64,000 bases of DNA from Sphingomonadales bacterium (lineage in GTDB: Bacteria > Pseudomonadota > Alphaproteobacteria > Sphingomonadales > Sphingomonadaceae). Shown here one piece after another: positions 22,683 through 34,506 of this stretch; the first letter of the stretch is position 1; each line of letters opens with the position of its first letter. A program made the translations under genes and the position numbers. The notes under the pieces are model-generated. The model searched no databases and was not told the origin of the DNA. It worked only from the letters and a program-made list of their open reading frames with translations. Location: the NCBI GenBank assembly GCA_028868535.1, contig JAGWUH010000003.1, positions 62,001 to 126,000 of the forward strand. Direction: 5' to 3'.

Positions 22683-23810
22683 TTATCGCCGCAGGTAGTC
22701 TCGGCGAAAATTTGCCGCGAAGGAGGCGAAGCGCTGGTCGGCGATGGCGGCACGCATGGCTTCCATCAGGCGCTGGTAGAACCACAGGTTGTGTTCGGTC
22801 AGCAGCATCGCGCCGAGCATCTCTCCGCTTTTCGTCAGGTGATGGAGATAGGCGCGGCTGTAGGTGGCGCAGGCCGGGCAGGCGCAGCGCGCATCGAGCG
22901 GGGCGAGATCCTCGGCGTGGCGGGCATTGCGCAGGTTCAGCGGGCCATCCCAGGTGAATGCCTGGCCGTTGCGACCGGATCGCGTGGGCAGCACGCAGTC
23001 GAACATGTCGACGCCGCGTTCGACGGCGCCAACGAGGTCGTCGGGCTTGCCGACGCCCATCAGGTAGCGCGGGCGATCGGCGGGGAGCATTCCTGGCGCG
23101 AAATCGAGCGTGGCGAACATGGCTTCCTGCCCCTCGCCCACGGCAAGGCCGCCGATCGCGTAGCCGTCGAAGCCGATGTCGCGCAGTGCTTCGGCACTGG
23201 TGCGGCGCAGGCCTTCGTCGAGCGCGCCCTGCTGGATGCCGAACAACGCCGCGCCTTCGGCATGCTCGCCGCCGCCGTCGAAGCCGTCGCGGCTGCGCCG
23301 GGCCCAGCGCATCGACATTTCCATGCTGCGGGCGATGACGTCGCGGGGCTGGTCGGCCCTGGGGCATTCGTCAAAGGCCATGACGATGTCCGAGCCCAGC
23401 AGGCGCTGGATCTCCATGCTGCGTTCCGGCGTGAGGACGTGGCGCGAGCCGTCGATGTGGCTGGCGAAGGTGACGCCGTCCTCGGTGATCCTGCGCAGTT
23501 CCGACAGGCTCATCACCTGGTATCCGCCGCTGTCGGTGAGGATCGGGCGCGGCCAGTTCATGAAGCGGTGCAGACCGCCGAGCCGGGCGATGCGCTCGGC
23601 CCCGGGCCGCAGCATCAGGTGATAGGTGTTGCCGAGGATGATGTCGGCGCCGGTACCGCGCACGGCCTCTGGCTTCATCGCCTTGACCGTCGCGGCGGTG
23701 CCGACCGGCATGAACGCCGGGGTGCGGATCTCGCCGCGCCTCATGGCGATCGTGCCGGTGCGGGCCTTGCCGTCGGTGGCGTGGAGGGTGAACTGGAAGC
23801 GGGGGTTCAT
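22683..23810 (-). CDS. tgt: queuine tRNA-ribosyltransferase
   Basis: 375 residues. TGT signatures: [15 protein letters not shown], the catalytic-Asp segments ([10 protein letters not shown] and [16 protein letters not shown]) and the zinc site [17 protein letters not shown]. It exchanges G34 for a queuosine precursor in GUN-anticodon tRNAs. queA lies about 2.3 kb downstream in coordinate on the same strand, so both queuosine steps are clustered but not in one operon. Confidence 0.98.
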   Translation of the reverse strand: MNPRFQFTLHATDGKARTGTIAMRRGEIRTPAFMPVGTAATVKAMKPEAVRGTGADIILGNTYHLMLRPGAERIARLGGLHRFMNWPRPILTDSGGYQVMSLSELRRITEDGVTFASHIDGSRHVLTPERSMEIQRLLGSDIVMAFDECPRADQPRDVIARSMEMSMRWARRSRDGFDGGGEHAEGAALFGIQQGALDEGLRRTSAEALRDIGFDGYAIGGLAVGEGQEAMFATLDFAPGMLPADRPRYLMGVGKPDDLVGAVERGVDMFDCVLPTRSGRNGQAFTWDGPLNLRNARHAEDLAPLDARCACPACATYSRAYLHHLTKSGEMLGAMLLTEHNLWFYQRLMEAMRAAIADQRFASFAANFRRDYLRR

Positions 23811-23933
23811 GCCGGGGCCTATAGCCGGGCGGACCCGCGCCGCGAATTTTTTTTGGCCTGCCGCGAAGGGTCGGGACGGGATGCCGCGTTAGGCCGTCGT
23901 TCCCGCGATCGGGAAGCCATCGGGAGATGTTCC

Positions 23934-24269
23934 ATGATTCTTCGCACCAAGCTTGCCTTCGGCCTCGCCCTCGCCGGCGCGCTCGCATTGCCGGGCCTTG
24001 CCCAGGCCGGGCCCTGGCAGCGTCACTACCCGGGCCGCGCCGAGGTGAACCACCGCATCCGCCACCAGCAGTGGCGCATCACCGAGGAACGCCGTGAAGG
24101 CGACATCACCAAGGACGAGGCCCACGCCCTGCGCGGCGACCTGCACGACGTGCGCCAGCAGGAGCGCGCCTATGCTCAGGACAACGGCAACGACGGTCAC
24201 CTGACGCGCGGACAGGTGCGCGACCTCAACAAGCAGCTCAACGAGAACAGCCGCGCGATCGGCCACTGA
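23934..24269 (+). CDS. small periplasmic protein, unknown function
   Basis: 111 residues with a clear signal peptide (MILRTKLAFGLALAGALALP, cleavage after AQA near residue 25). The mature part is highly charged, His/Arg/Gln-rich, and shows two related segments: ITEERREGDITKDEAHALRG and a later GHLTRGQVRDLNKQLNENS, each with a G-x-I/L-T-x-x-(E/Q) core. GGGAGATG precedes the start. It is monocistronic with a strong terminator. Possibly an envelope stress or metal-binding protein; function unknown. Confidence 0.65.
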   Translation: MILRTKLAFGLALAGALALPGLAQAGPWQRHYPGRAEVNHRIRHQQWRITEERREGDITKDEAHALRGDLHDVRQQERAYAQDNGNDGHLTRGQVRDLNKQLNENSRAIGH

Positions 24270-24291
24270 TTCCCGAAGCGCCCCCCGACTG

Positions 24292-24329
24292 GCCGGCCCG
24301 CAACCTGGTGGTTTCGGGCCGGCTTTTTT
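24292..24329 (+). terminator. strong intrinsic terminator
   Basis: GCCGGCCCG and CGGGCCGGC form a perfect 9-bp stem with a 14-nt loop followed by six T residues. It ends transcription of the periplasmic-protein gene and overlaps the stop codon of the minus-strand gene at 24329. Confidence 0.9.
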
Positions 24330-25012
24330 CAGGGCTGAACTAACCCCTGCGCCCGACGCGCCAGCCACCGTTCGCGCAGGCGTTCACGACGCTCGATCAG
24401 CCGCTCGCGCAGCAGCGGACGGGAAACGATGCCGGGTTCCTCGGGCAGTACGATACCGGCGCGCGCCGCGTGTCGCTCTGCCCGGCGCTCCCGCAGACGC
24501 TCGGCCAAGCGGGGGTGGGCGTCGAGCCATTCGCGACGCTGCTCCGGGGGCAGCGCGCGCAGCCGCGCGAACGCGCGCCGTGCGAACGGGTGATCGGCAA
24601 GCGGCTGCTGGTCAGAGCCCGGCAGCAGTGCCGGCGCCGGGGGCGCGGGGCGAAGGACGACGGGCCGATGGACGACCAACCGGTGGACGGGGCGGCGTTC
24701 CGGAAGGACGTGTTCCAATGCGGCGCCGAGCACCGGGGTGCGGTGGAGGACGTGCGACAGCGGCTCACCCAGGTATCCCATGGCCGCCGCGGAGATCGAG
24801 ACGACGCCGACCGCGATCGTGGCCAGTCCGGTCGCCCCGGCGCGCCACCAGCGGCGCGGCGCCGAAACGCGGCGCCGCGGCAGCGGCGGCTCCGCCGCCA
24901 GCGCCGCGGCGCGCGCGGCAACACGATCGGTGAAATCGGTGGGCAGCTCGGGTACGGTGAACGCGTCGAGCGCCCTTGCCAGCCGGGGATCGAGAGGATC
25001 AGGCATCGACAT
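24329..25012 (-). CDS. single-pass membrane protein, putative anti-sigma factor
   Basis: 227 residues. The cytoplasmic N terminus (residues 1-55) has an LPTDFTDRVAARAAALA helix. One membrane helix follows (about 57-80, GATGLATIAVGVVSISAAAM), then a long Arg/Pro/Leu-rich periplasmic region with LPPEQRREWLDAHPRLAERL. It overlaps the ECF sigma gene by 14 bases. A short N-terminal helix plus one transmembrane segment next to an ECF sigma is the classic anti-sigma layout, but the ZAS zinc motif is absent. The periplasmic part resembles DUF3106 or heavy-metal sensor tails. Confidence 0.6.
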   Translation of the reverse strand: MSMPDPLDPRLARALDAFTVPELPTDFTDRVAARAAALAAEPPLPRRRVSAPRRWWRAGATGLATIAVGVVSISAAAMGYLGEPLSHVLHRTPVLGAALEHVLPERRPVHRLVVHRPVVLRPAPPAPALLPGSDQQPLADHPFARRAFARLRALPPEQRREWLDAHPRLAERLRERRAERHAARAGIVLPEEPGIVSRPLLRERLIERRERLRERWLARRAQGLVQP

Positions 25013-25571
25013 CCTCCAGCAGCAGGGATCGTAACGAACGACGGGCGCGCAGCAGCAATGATTCGAACGCCTTGATGTTCATGTCCAGCACCAGCGCCGC
25101 CTCGGCATTCGGCAGTTCCTCGTAATGGGTGAGCACGATCGCGGCGCGCTGGCGTTCGGAAAGGCAGTCGAGCGCGCGGCGGACGCGCGCCAGATCCTCG
25201 CCGGCTTCGAGCACGGCATCGGCAAGCGGGGCATCGTCGACGCGCTCGGGCACGTCCTCCACGGGGAGCGGGCGGCGGCGGCGCAAGCGGTCCAGGCAAA
25301 GGTTGGTGGCCACGCGCGTCAACCAGGCGGCGACGCCGGGCCCGTCACCCCGCCAGCGCGGCGCGTGCTGCCAGAGCCGGAGCAGCGCGTCCTGCGCCAC
25401 GTCTTCCGCCTCCGCCGCTTCGCCGAGCATGCGCCAGGCAATGCGGTGCGGCAGTGCCGCATGGCGGGCGACGAGCGCGCGAAACGCCGCCCCGTCCCGC
25501 GCGGCAACGCGGCGCATCAGGGCGTCGTCGGGGGCCTCGTCCGGCGCGGGGATCGGGTGGGTGGCTGCCAT
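24999..25571 (-). CDS. ECF-type RNA polymerase sigma factor
   Basis: 190 residues with sigma regions 2 and 4 only. Region 2: FRALVARHAALPHRIAWRML, AEDVAQDALLRLW, then the -10 helix VAAWLTRVATNLCLDRLRRR. Region 4: LSERQRAAIVLTHYEELPNA and FESLLLRARRSLRSLL. It most resembles RpoE-like or CnrH-like ECFs. It is encoded just before, and overlapping, a putative anti-sigma. The gene lies back to back with a globin-like gene. Confidence 0.88.
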   Translation of the reverse strand: MAATHPIPAPDEAPDDALMRRVAARDGAAFRALVARHAALPHRIAWRMLGEAAEAEDVAQDALLRLWQHAPRWRGDGPGVAAWLTRVATNLCLDRLRRRRPLPVEDVPERVDDAPLADAVLEAGEDLARVRRALDCLSERQRAAIVLTHYEELPNAEAALVLDMNIKAFESLLLRARRSLRSLLLEDVDA

Positions 25572-25720
25572 CGTCGTGCCTCGCCCAACGCGGATGGCAC
25601 AACAACCCTTCGCGGCACGTGAACGCGCCAGGCGGTTTTTTCACGCCGCGGGCTGATTTCGCGCAAGAACGTGGTGCGCGGAACAGGTATGCCGACTGCA
25701 TGATTTGTGAAGGATGCGCG

Positions 25721-26134
25721 ATGGCAGAGGCCAATCGATCGGCATTGCTCAAACAGGGCCTGGCGCGGGCGGCCGCCCGTCTGGGCGACGTCACCCCGGC
25801 CGTGATGGCCGCGTTCTACGCGCGCCATCCGCAGGCCCGGGATGCATTCGACCGGCTGGCGCTGGGGCGCCGACAGGGGCTCGAGGGCGAGATGGTCGCG
25901 CAAGTGCTCTATTGCGCGATGACCTGGCCCGAGCAGCCGGGCGAAGTCGAGATGGTGCTGCTGGGATCGGTGCCGCACCATGCCAGCACGCTGGACGTCC
26001 GTCCGGAATGGTATGCCGGGCTGATCGCGGCCGGCTGCGCGGTGCTGGGCGGCGATGCCGTCGCGGAAGAGCGCGCGATGTGGGACGAGATCGAGGCGGA
26101 GCTGTTGCAGGTGGTGCGCGAAAGCGCGGGCTGA
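25721..26134 (+). CDS. globin-like protein
   Basis: 137 residues from ATG at 25721, favoured by AAGGATG eight bases upstream over the ATG at 25700. Helices align with the flavohaemoglobin globin domain: AFYARHPQARDAF (residues 31-43, Phe43 at the CD1 position), then VPHHASTLDVRPEWYAGLI (84-102) where His87 would be the proximal ligand and PEWY matches the F-helix PEQY, and Trp121 in the H-helix. No reductase domain follows. The assignment is by pattern only. It is divergent from the ECF sigma gene by 149 bp. Confidence 0.55.
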   Translation: MAEANRSALLKQGLARAAARLGDVTPAVMAAFYARHPQARDAFDRLALGRRQGLEGEMVAQVLYCAMTWPEQPGEVEMVLLGSVPHHASTLDVRPEWYAGLIAAGCAVLGGDAVAEERAMWDEIEAELLQVVRESAG

Positions 26135-26153
26135 CCGCCAGATCCCGCGTCGC

Positions 26154-27197
26154 TCAACCGGCCGTGTCGCCCGGCAGCAGCAGGCTGGCATCGCCATAGC
26201 TGTAGAAGCGGTAGCCGTTGGCGATGGCATGGGCGTAGGCGGCCTGCATCCGGTCCAGCCCCATCAGCGCGCTGACCAGCATGAACAGCGTCGAGCGGGG
26301 CAGGTGAAAGTTGGTCATCAACCCGTCGATCGCGCGGAAGCGGTAACCGGGAGTGATGAAGATCGCGGTATCCCCGGCAAAGGCGTGAAGCGTGCCGTCC
26401 TCGTCCGCCGCGGATTCGAGCAGGCGCAGGCTGGTCGTGCCGACCGCGATCACCCGGTGGCCGGCGGCGCGTGCCGCGTTCAGGCGCGCGGCGACATCGG
26501 CGTCGATCGTGCCCCATTCGGCGTGCATGGCGTGATCGGCGGTATCCTCGGCCTTGACCGGAAGGAACGTGCCGGCACCGACATGCAGCGTCAGCGTCTC
26601 GTGCGCGATGCCGGCGGCGGACAGGCTACCGAGCAGCGCGGGGGTGAAGTGCAGGGCCGCGGTAGGGGCGGCCACGGCGCCGTCGGCCCGCGCGAACATC
26701 GTCTGGTAGTCGCGACGGTCGGCCTCGTCGGTGGCGCGCTTGCCGGCGATGTAAGGGGGCAGCGGCATGCGGCCGGCACGCTCAAGCAGCACCTCGACCG
26801 GTTCCTCGCCGTGGAAGGCCAGGGTCCATGAGCCATCGGCGTGGCGGACTTCGGCGGTGGCCGCGACGTCGGCCGGAAAATCGATGACGTCGCCCGCGTG
26901 CAGGCGCCTGGCATTGCGGACGAAGGCCTGCCAGCGGCGCAAGTCGAGCCGCTTGTGGAGCGTGGCGCCGATCCGCGCCTGCCCGCGCGTACCTTCGAGC
27001 TGGGCGGGGATGACGCGGGTATCGTTGAACACCAGCACGTCGCCGGCGCGAAGCTGCGAAGGCAGGTCGCTGACCTGGAGATCGCGGAACGGCCCCTGCC
27101 CCGGCACCACCAGCATCCGCGCCGCGTCGCGCGGACGCGCCGGGCGCAGGGCGATGCGCTCTGGCGGAAGCTCGAAATCGAACAGGTCGACGCGCAT
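26154..27197 (-). CDS. queA: S-adenosylmethionine:tRNA ribosyltransferase-isomerase
   Basis: 347 residues. QueA motifs: [20 protein letters not shown] at the N terminus, [44 protein letters not shown] and [19 protein letters not shown] near the end. It adds and isomerises the ribosyl group of SAM onto preQ1-tRNA, giving epoxyqueuosine. The stop lies 20 bp from the globin-like gene, which converges. The start is 15 bp after the cyclophilin gene, so they are co-transcribed. Confidence 0.97.
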   Translation of the reverse strand: MRVDLFDFELPPERIALRPARPRDAARMLVVPGQGPFRDLQVSDLPSQLRAGDVLVFNDTRVIPAQLEGTRGQARIGATLHKRLDLRRWQAFVRNARRLHAGDVIDFPADVAATAEVRHADGSWTLAFHGEEPVEVLLERAGRMPLPPYIAGKRATDEADRRDYQTMFARADGAVAAPTAALHFTPALLGSLSAAGIAHETLTLHVGAGTFLPVKAEDTADHAMHAEWGTIDADVAARLNAARAAGHRVIAVGTTSLRLLESAADEDGTLHAFAGDTAIFITPGYRFRAIDGLMTNFHLPRSTLFMLVSALMGLDRMQAAYAHAIANGYRFYSYGDASLLLPGDTAG

Positions 27198-27212
27198 GGC
27201 GCGCGGGTGCCG

Positions 27213-27908
<696 letters not shown>

Positions 27909-27988
27909 GCTGCGTGTCTGGCTTTCAGGGCGCGAGTTGGGCTGGCGAATAGCCGCGCGTCGCTGTCGTGGCAATGAACAAGCGGGCA

Positions 27989-28510
27989 TCAATACTCGCC
28001 CAGGCGGCCGATGCGGGAAACGCGTCCCATCACGTCGTCCCGCACCAGCGGGCTGACGAAACGGTCGATCGCGCCGCCGAACAGGGCGATTTCCTTGACC
28101 AGCTTGGAGGCGATCGGCTGCAGGCTGACGTCCGCCATCAGGAACACCGTCTCGATCGAGGGGTTCAACTGCTGGTTCATGCCGGCCATCTGGTATTCGT
28201 ATTCGAAGTCCGCCACCGCCCGCAGGCCGCGGATGATGACGGTGGCGCCCTGCTTTTCGGCGAACTTCATCAGCAGCGCATTGAAGCCGACGACGCTGAC
28301 GTTGTCGATGCCCAGCGCCGCCGCCTCGCGCTCGACCATCGCCATGCGCTCCTCGGGGGTGAACATCGGGTTCTTCGACGGGTTGGTGGTCACGCCGATG
28401 ATCAGGTGATCGACCAGCTTGGCACCGCGCCGGATGATATCGGCATGGCCGAGCGTGATCGGATCGAACGTGCCCGGATAGACGCCGATGCGCTTGCCCC
28501 CCTCGGCCAT
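27989..28510 (-). CDS. coaD: phosphopantetheine adenylyltransferase
   Basis: 173 residues. The nucleotidyltransferase signature is in RIGVYPGTFDPITLGHADII (TxGH); further CoaD segments are VIIRGLRAVADFEYEYQMAG and MNQQLNPSIETVFLMAD. It adenylates 4'-phosphopantetheine in coenzyme A synthesis. The ATG at 28510 shares its A with the ispA stop (TGATG), so the two are coupled; a TTG one codon upstream is less likely. Confidence 0.97.
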   Translation of the reverse strand: MAEGGKRIGVYPGTFDPITLGHADIIRRGAKLVDHLIIGVTTNPSKNPMFTPEERMAMVEREAAALGIDNVSVVGFNALLMKFAEKQGATVIIRGLRAVADFEYEYQMAGMNQQLNPSIETVFLMADVSLQPIASKLVKEIALFGGAIDRFVSPLVRDDVMGRVSRIGRLGEY

Positions 28511-29409
28511 CAATGGTCCCTTTCGACGATGTAGCGGGCCAGCGCGCGCAGCAGGTCCGCCTCCGGGCCGTGCTGGCGCAAGTGATCGACCGCCTGCTCG
28601 ACCAGCAGCCGCGCCTGTTCGCGTGCGCGATCGGGGCCGAGCAGCGAGACGAAAGTCTGCTTGTTGGCTTCGGCGTCCTTGCGCAGTGCCTTCCCGGCCT
28701 TGTCCTGGTCACCTTCGTGGTCGAGCAGGTCATCGGCGATCTGGAAAGCGAGGCCGATGTCGCGGGCATAGGCGCGCAAGTGGGTGCGGCCCTCGGGCGC
28801 GAGCTTGCCCAGCACCGCGCCCATCTCGACGCTGGCGGCGAGCAGGGCGCCAGTCTTCAGCTGCTGGAGGCGGGCGACCATCGGCAGGTCGAAGCCGCCG
28901 CCTTCGGCGACGATGTCGATCATCTGCCCGCCGACCATGCCGTTGGCGCCGGACGCGCAGGCCAGCACCTGCACCAGTTCCGCACGGGCAAACGGATCGC
29001 CGATCGTGGCGGGATCGGACAGGACCTCGAACGCGAAGGCCTGGAAGGCATCGCCGGCGAGGACGGCGGTGGCCTCGTCATAGGCCTTGTGCAGCGTCGG
29101 CTTGCTGTGCCGCAGGTCGTCGTCGTCCATGCAGGGCAGATCGTCGTGGATCAGCGAATAGACGTGGATCGCCTCGACCGCGGCGCCGCAACGGACGGCG
29201 ATGTGGCGATCGACGCCGTAAAGCTCCGCCACCGAAACCAGCAGCAGCGGGCGCAACCGCTTGCCGCCGCCGATCGCGGCGTAGCGCATCGCCTCGTACA
29301 GGCGGGCGCGGCTGTCCTGCGGGACCGGAAGCAGCGCGTCGAACGCGGCGTCGATGTCCTTCTGGATGCGGGCAAGGCCCTCGGCGAGGACGGGTGCGGG
29401 CTGGGCCAT
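28510..29409 (-). CDS. ispA: farnesyl/geranylgeranyl diphosphate synthase
   Basis: 299 residues from ATG at 29409. The first Asp-rich motif is SLIHDDLPCMDDDDLRHSKP, of the short-chain bacterial type with a two-residue insertion. The second is FQIADDLLDHEGD, and GGKRLRPLL binds isopentenyl diphosphate. It condenses IPP with allylic diphosphates for quinones, carotenoids and undecaprenyl carriers. It sits between xseB and coaD; dxs, the common next gene, is not here. Confidence 0.95.
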   Translation of the reverse strand: MAQPAPVLAEGLARIQKDIDAAFDALLPVPQDSRARLYEAMRYAAIGGGKRLRPLLLVSVAELYGVDRHIAVRCGAAVEAIHVYSLIHDDLPCMDDDDLRHSKPTLHKAYDEATAVLAGDAFQAFAFEVLSDPATIGDPFARAELVQVLACASGANGMVGGQMIDIVAEGGGFDLPMVARLQQLKTGALLAASVEMGAVLGKLAPEGRTHLRAYARDIGLAFQIADDLLDHEGDQDKAGKALRKDAEANKQTFVSLLGPDRAREQARLLVEQAVDHLRQHGPEADLLRALARYIVERDH

Positions 29410-29423
29410 GGTTTTCCTGCGAT

Positions 29424-29672
29424 TCACGCTTCGTCGAACGGACGGGTACCGGTGGGTTGGCCATCCGGGCCGGCGATGATCCGCTCGATCCGGGCGCTGG
29501 CGGCGTCGAGGCGCGCCTGGCAATGACGCCGCAGCGCCTCCCCCCGTTCATAGAGCGTGATCGAATCATCCAGCGGCACGTCGCCCGACTCGAGCCGGCG
29601 GACGACCTCCTCCAGCGCGCGCAGCGCATCCTCGAAGCTCATCGCGGCGATATCGGGGGCGGTTTCGGCCAT
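29424..29672 (-). CDS. xseB: exodeoxyribonuclease VII, small subunit
   Basis: 82 residues, typical length, with the XseB core MSFEDALRALEEVVRRLESG and DVPLDDSITLYERGEALRRH. XseB forms the coiled-coil partner of XseA in a nuclease that degrades single-stranded DNA. ispA starts 14 bp later, the widespread xseB-ispA pair. The start is ATG at 29672. Confidence 0.95.
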   Translation of the reverse strand: MAETAPDIAAMSFEDALRALEEVVRRLESGDVPLDDSITLYERGEALRRHCQARLDAASARIERIIAGPDGQPTGTRPFDEA

Positions 29673-29755
29673 GGCTGCTGCATTGACGGGGCGCGGGCGC
29701 AGGGTCAAGCTTGCAGATCGGTCGGTACACAGCCGCCACGCGGGGAGAACGGTAA

Positions 29756-30151
29756 ATGGCGTTGATCTGGGCCTATGTCGCGGCGTTCGTGAGCTTCGGA
29801 GCAATGGATGCGGTGTGGTTGTCGCTGGCGGTGCCGCGGCTCTATCGGCCGGAACTGGGTGCGATGCTGGCACCGGCGCCGCGCGTGGGCGCGGCCGCGG
29901 CGTTCTATGTCGCCTACATCGCCGGCATGGTCTGGTTCGCGATAAGGCCGGGTCTGGCGCAAGGACCGGGCGCGGCGGCGCTGAACGGCGCGCTGCTGGG
30001 CGCGCTGTGCTATGCCACGTACGACCTGACCAACCAGGCGACGCTGGCGCGCTGGTCGCTGCGGGTGACCCTCGCCGACATGGCCTGGGGCGCGATCGCC
30101 ACCGCCGCCGCCAGCGCGATCGCCTGCGCGGTAGCGCGACGGTTCGCCTGA
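29756..30151 (+). CDS. DUF2177 family membrane protein
   Basis: 131 residues with four hydrophobic segments. DUF2177 features: [20 protein letters not shown] at the N terminus (first helix plus the DxxWL motif), and [20 protein letters not shown] followed by [16 protein letters not shown] at the C terminus. This is an uncharacterised inner-membrane family common in Sphingomonadales. It is divergent from xseB, with 83 bp between starts. Confidence 0.85.
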   Translation: MALIWAYVAAFVSFGAMDAVWLSLAVPRLYRPELGAMLAPAPRVGAAAAFYVAYIAGMVWFAIRPGLAQGPGAAALNGALLGALCYATYDLTNQATLARWSLRVTLADMAWGAIATAAASAIACAVARRFA

Positions 30152-30224
30152 AACGCGCAATGCCTCGGGGAATTCGGCCGGTTGCCCCTTCCCCCGCAAG
30201 GCCCGGTTGTCTAAGGGCGCGCGC

Positions 30225-32384
<2,160 letters not shown>

Positions 32385-32387
32385 GCG

Positions 32388-34283
32388 TCAGGCCGCCAGC
32401 AGGCGGCGCGATTCGACGGCGGCGGCGGGGCGGCCGAACAGGTAGCCCTGCATCCGGCGCAGGCCCAGGGCGCGGGCGGCGACCTGCTCCTCGACCGATT
32501 CGATGCCCTCGATCGTGCATTCGAGTCCGAGCTGCACCGACAGCGCGCGAATCGTGGCGATGATCGCGCGCGCATTCTCGCTGGAGTTGAGGCTGCGCGC
32601 GAACGACTGGTCGATCTTGATGTGATCGAGCGGCAGGTTGTGGACATGGGCCAGCGAGGACTGGCCGGTGCCGAAATCGTCGAGGGCGATGCGGAAGCCT
32701 TGCGCGCGCAGGCTGGCGAGATTGGCGGCGGCGCGCTTGTAATCGCGCACCAGCGCGGTCTCGGTGATCTCGAGGATGATCGCACTGGGCGGTGCGCCCG
32801 CCTTGCGGACCAGGCCGCCGATCCATTCGGCCGTGTCGTCGCGGAGGATGTCGTGCGCCGACAGGTTGATCGACAGCGTGCAGCCCCATTGCCAGGCGGG
32901 GAACTCGTTCAGCGCCTTTTCCAGGACGACGTGGGTGACTTCGCTGATGCGGCCGGTGCTTTCGGCGAGGCTGATGAACGCGGCCGGCGACAGCAGCCGG
33001 CGGCCATCGGGCGACCAGCGCACCAGCGCCTCGAACGACACCGGCCGCCCGGTGTCGCTGTCGACGATCGGCTGGAACACCACCGCCAGCTGCTCGCGCA
33101 GGTCGGCGGTGGTGAAGACGCGGGTCATCACCTGGCGTTCGAGCAAGGTGCGCTCGTCGTCCTCGCCAAACGCGACGACGGCGCCATTGCGCAGGTCCTT
33201 GGCCTTGTAGAGCGCGGTGTCGGCGCGTTCGAGGCAGGCGCTGATCGACTGCCCCTGGCAGCGGTAATAGCCGATCGAGGCGTGGAGATTGAGGCTGAGA
33301 TCGCCGAGCCGGATCGGCCGGGCGATCGCGTGCGCGAGCATGGCCAGTTCCGCATGGACGCGGGCGTCGTCGAGGCCGCCGCGCAGGATCACCGCGAACT
33401 CGTCGCCGCCCATGCGTCCGCACGCCTCGATGTGGGGCGTGCGGGCGATGCGCTCGGCGATGGTGGTGAGCACGGCGTCGCCGGCGATGTGGCCGAAGGT
33501 GTCGTTGATGTGCTTGAAGCCGTCGAGATCGATCAGGGCGAGCCACGGACGCACGCCGTCGGCCGCGCCCAGGCCCTTTTCCAGCAGGACGAGAATGCGG
33601 CCCCGGTTCCAGGCGCCGGTCAGCGGATCGCGGATCGAGCGCTGGCGCCAGGCCTCGGCCATGTCCTCGATGCTGTGCTTGTGGCGCGAAAGTTCCAGGC
33701 GCGAGCGTTCGAGCCGCACGAAGTCCCGGTGATAGGCGGTGGTGATCAGCAGCAGCAGCACGGTGATGATGGTCTGGACCGCGACGACGACGACGCGGTT
33801 CGGGTTGTCGTGCATCAGGAAGACAATGTTCGCCGGCGTCATCACCGCCGTCGCCATGATGACCGCGGTGCGCGGGCTTTGCCCGAGGCTGAGGATGCCG
33901 GCGAAGCAGGTGATCGCGGTGATGTACTGGATCACGTCCTGCTCGGGATCGCCACCGTAGGAGTAGAGCATCAGCGCCCAGGCGACGAAGCCGGACGAGA
34001 TCATCAGGCATCGTTGCGGCAGGCGCTGGAGATCGTGCACGATCATCGCCGAGGTGCGCCGCCGCACGGCCGCGGGGCGCCAGTGCCAGGCCCGGAGCGC
34101 GGTGAAGAACACCAGCACGGTCGGAAGAACGACCGACAGAAACGGCGGCGCGGTGCGGTGGAAGCTCCACACCAGCAGCAGCGCATTGAAGATGACCACG
34201 CAGTAGATCAGCGGCAGCCGGTGCGACAGGTGCTGGCCATAAGCGCGGACATAGGCCTCGCTGTGCCACTTCTCCCGCAGCAT
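32388..34283 (-). CDS. membrane GGDEF-EAL protein (c-di-GMP turnover)
   Basis: About 631 residues if started at ATG 34283; the frame stays open to a TTG at 34448, so up to 55 more residues are possible. The N-terminal ~210 residues contain about six membrane helices of a MASE-like sensor. The GGDEF domain is intact (DPLTGAWNRGRIL, then GRMGGDEFAVILRGG). The EAL domain is also intact (PVSFEALVRWSPDGRR, ILEITETALV, ALDDFGTGQSSLAHVHNLP). It could make and degrade c-di-GMP. The sensor input is unknown. Confidence 0.93.
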   Translation of the reverse strand: MLREKWHSEAYVRAYGQHLSHRLPLIYCVVIFNALLLVWSFHRTAPPFLSVVLPTVLVFFTALRAWHWRPAAVRRRTSAMIVHDLQRLPQRCLMISSGFVAWALMLYSYGGDPEQDVIQYITAITCFAGILSLGQSPRTAVIMATAVMTPANIVFLMHDNPNRVVVVAVQTIITVLLLLITTAYHRDFVRLERSRLELSRHKHSIEDMAEAWRQRSIRDPLTGAWNRGRILVLLEKGLGAADGVRPWLALIDLDGFKHINDTFGHIAGDAVLTTIAERIARTPHIEACGRMGGDEFAVILRGGLDDARVHAELAMLAHAIARPIRLGDLSLNLHASIGYYRCQGQSISACLERADTALYKAKDLRNGAVVAFGEDDERTLLERQVMTRVFTTADLREQLAVVFQPIVDSDTGRPVSFEALVRWSPDGRRLLSPAAFISLAESTGRISEVTHVVLEKALNEFPAWQWGCTLSINLSAHDILRDDTAEWIGGLVRKAGAPPSAIILEITETALVRDYKRAAANLASLRAQGFRIALDDFGTGQSSLAHVHNLPLDHIKIDQSFARSLNSSENARAIIATIRALSVQLGLECTIEGIESVEEQVAARALGLRRMQGYLFGRPAAAVESRRLLAA

Positions 34284-34506
34284 GGCGCGGACCACAAGGC
34301 TGGCGCGGCGCCAGGCACGCCCGGGCCAGTCGCTGCGGCGCCCCGCGCGCGCGTTTCGGGCAAGGCCGGCGGCTGCCGGTCCGGGTACGGACGCCTGTTT
34401 CACGAAATTCGTGGTAAAGGACAGGTGTATATGTTTCGGTTCGGCCAACCTAGGGAATGGCCGGGGTCCGGCGGCAAGCTCGCGGTGAAGTTTGGACGGC
34501 GTGTCG

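Noticed and set aside
34284..34448. N-terminal extension of the GGDEF-EAL protein from TTG 34448
   Set aside because: No ribosome-binding site and low-complexity basic sequence. The ATG at 34283 opens just before the first membrane helices, but the start remains uncertain.
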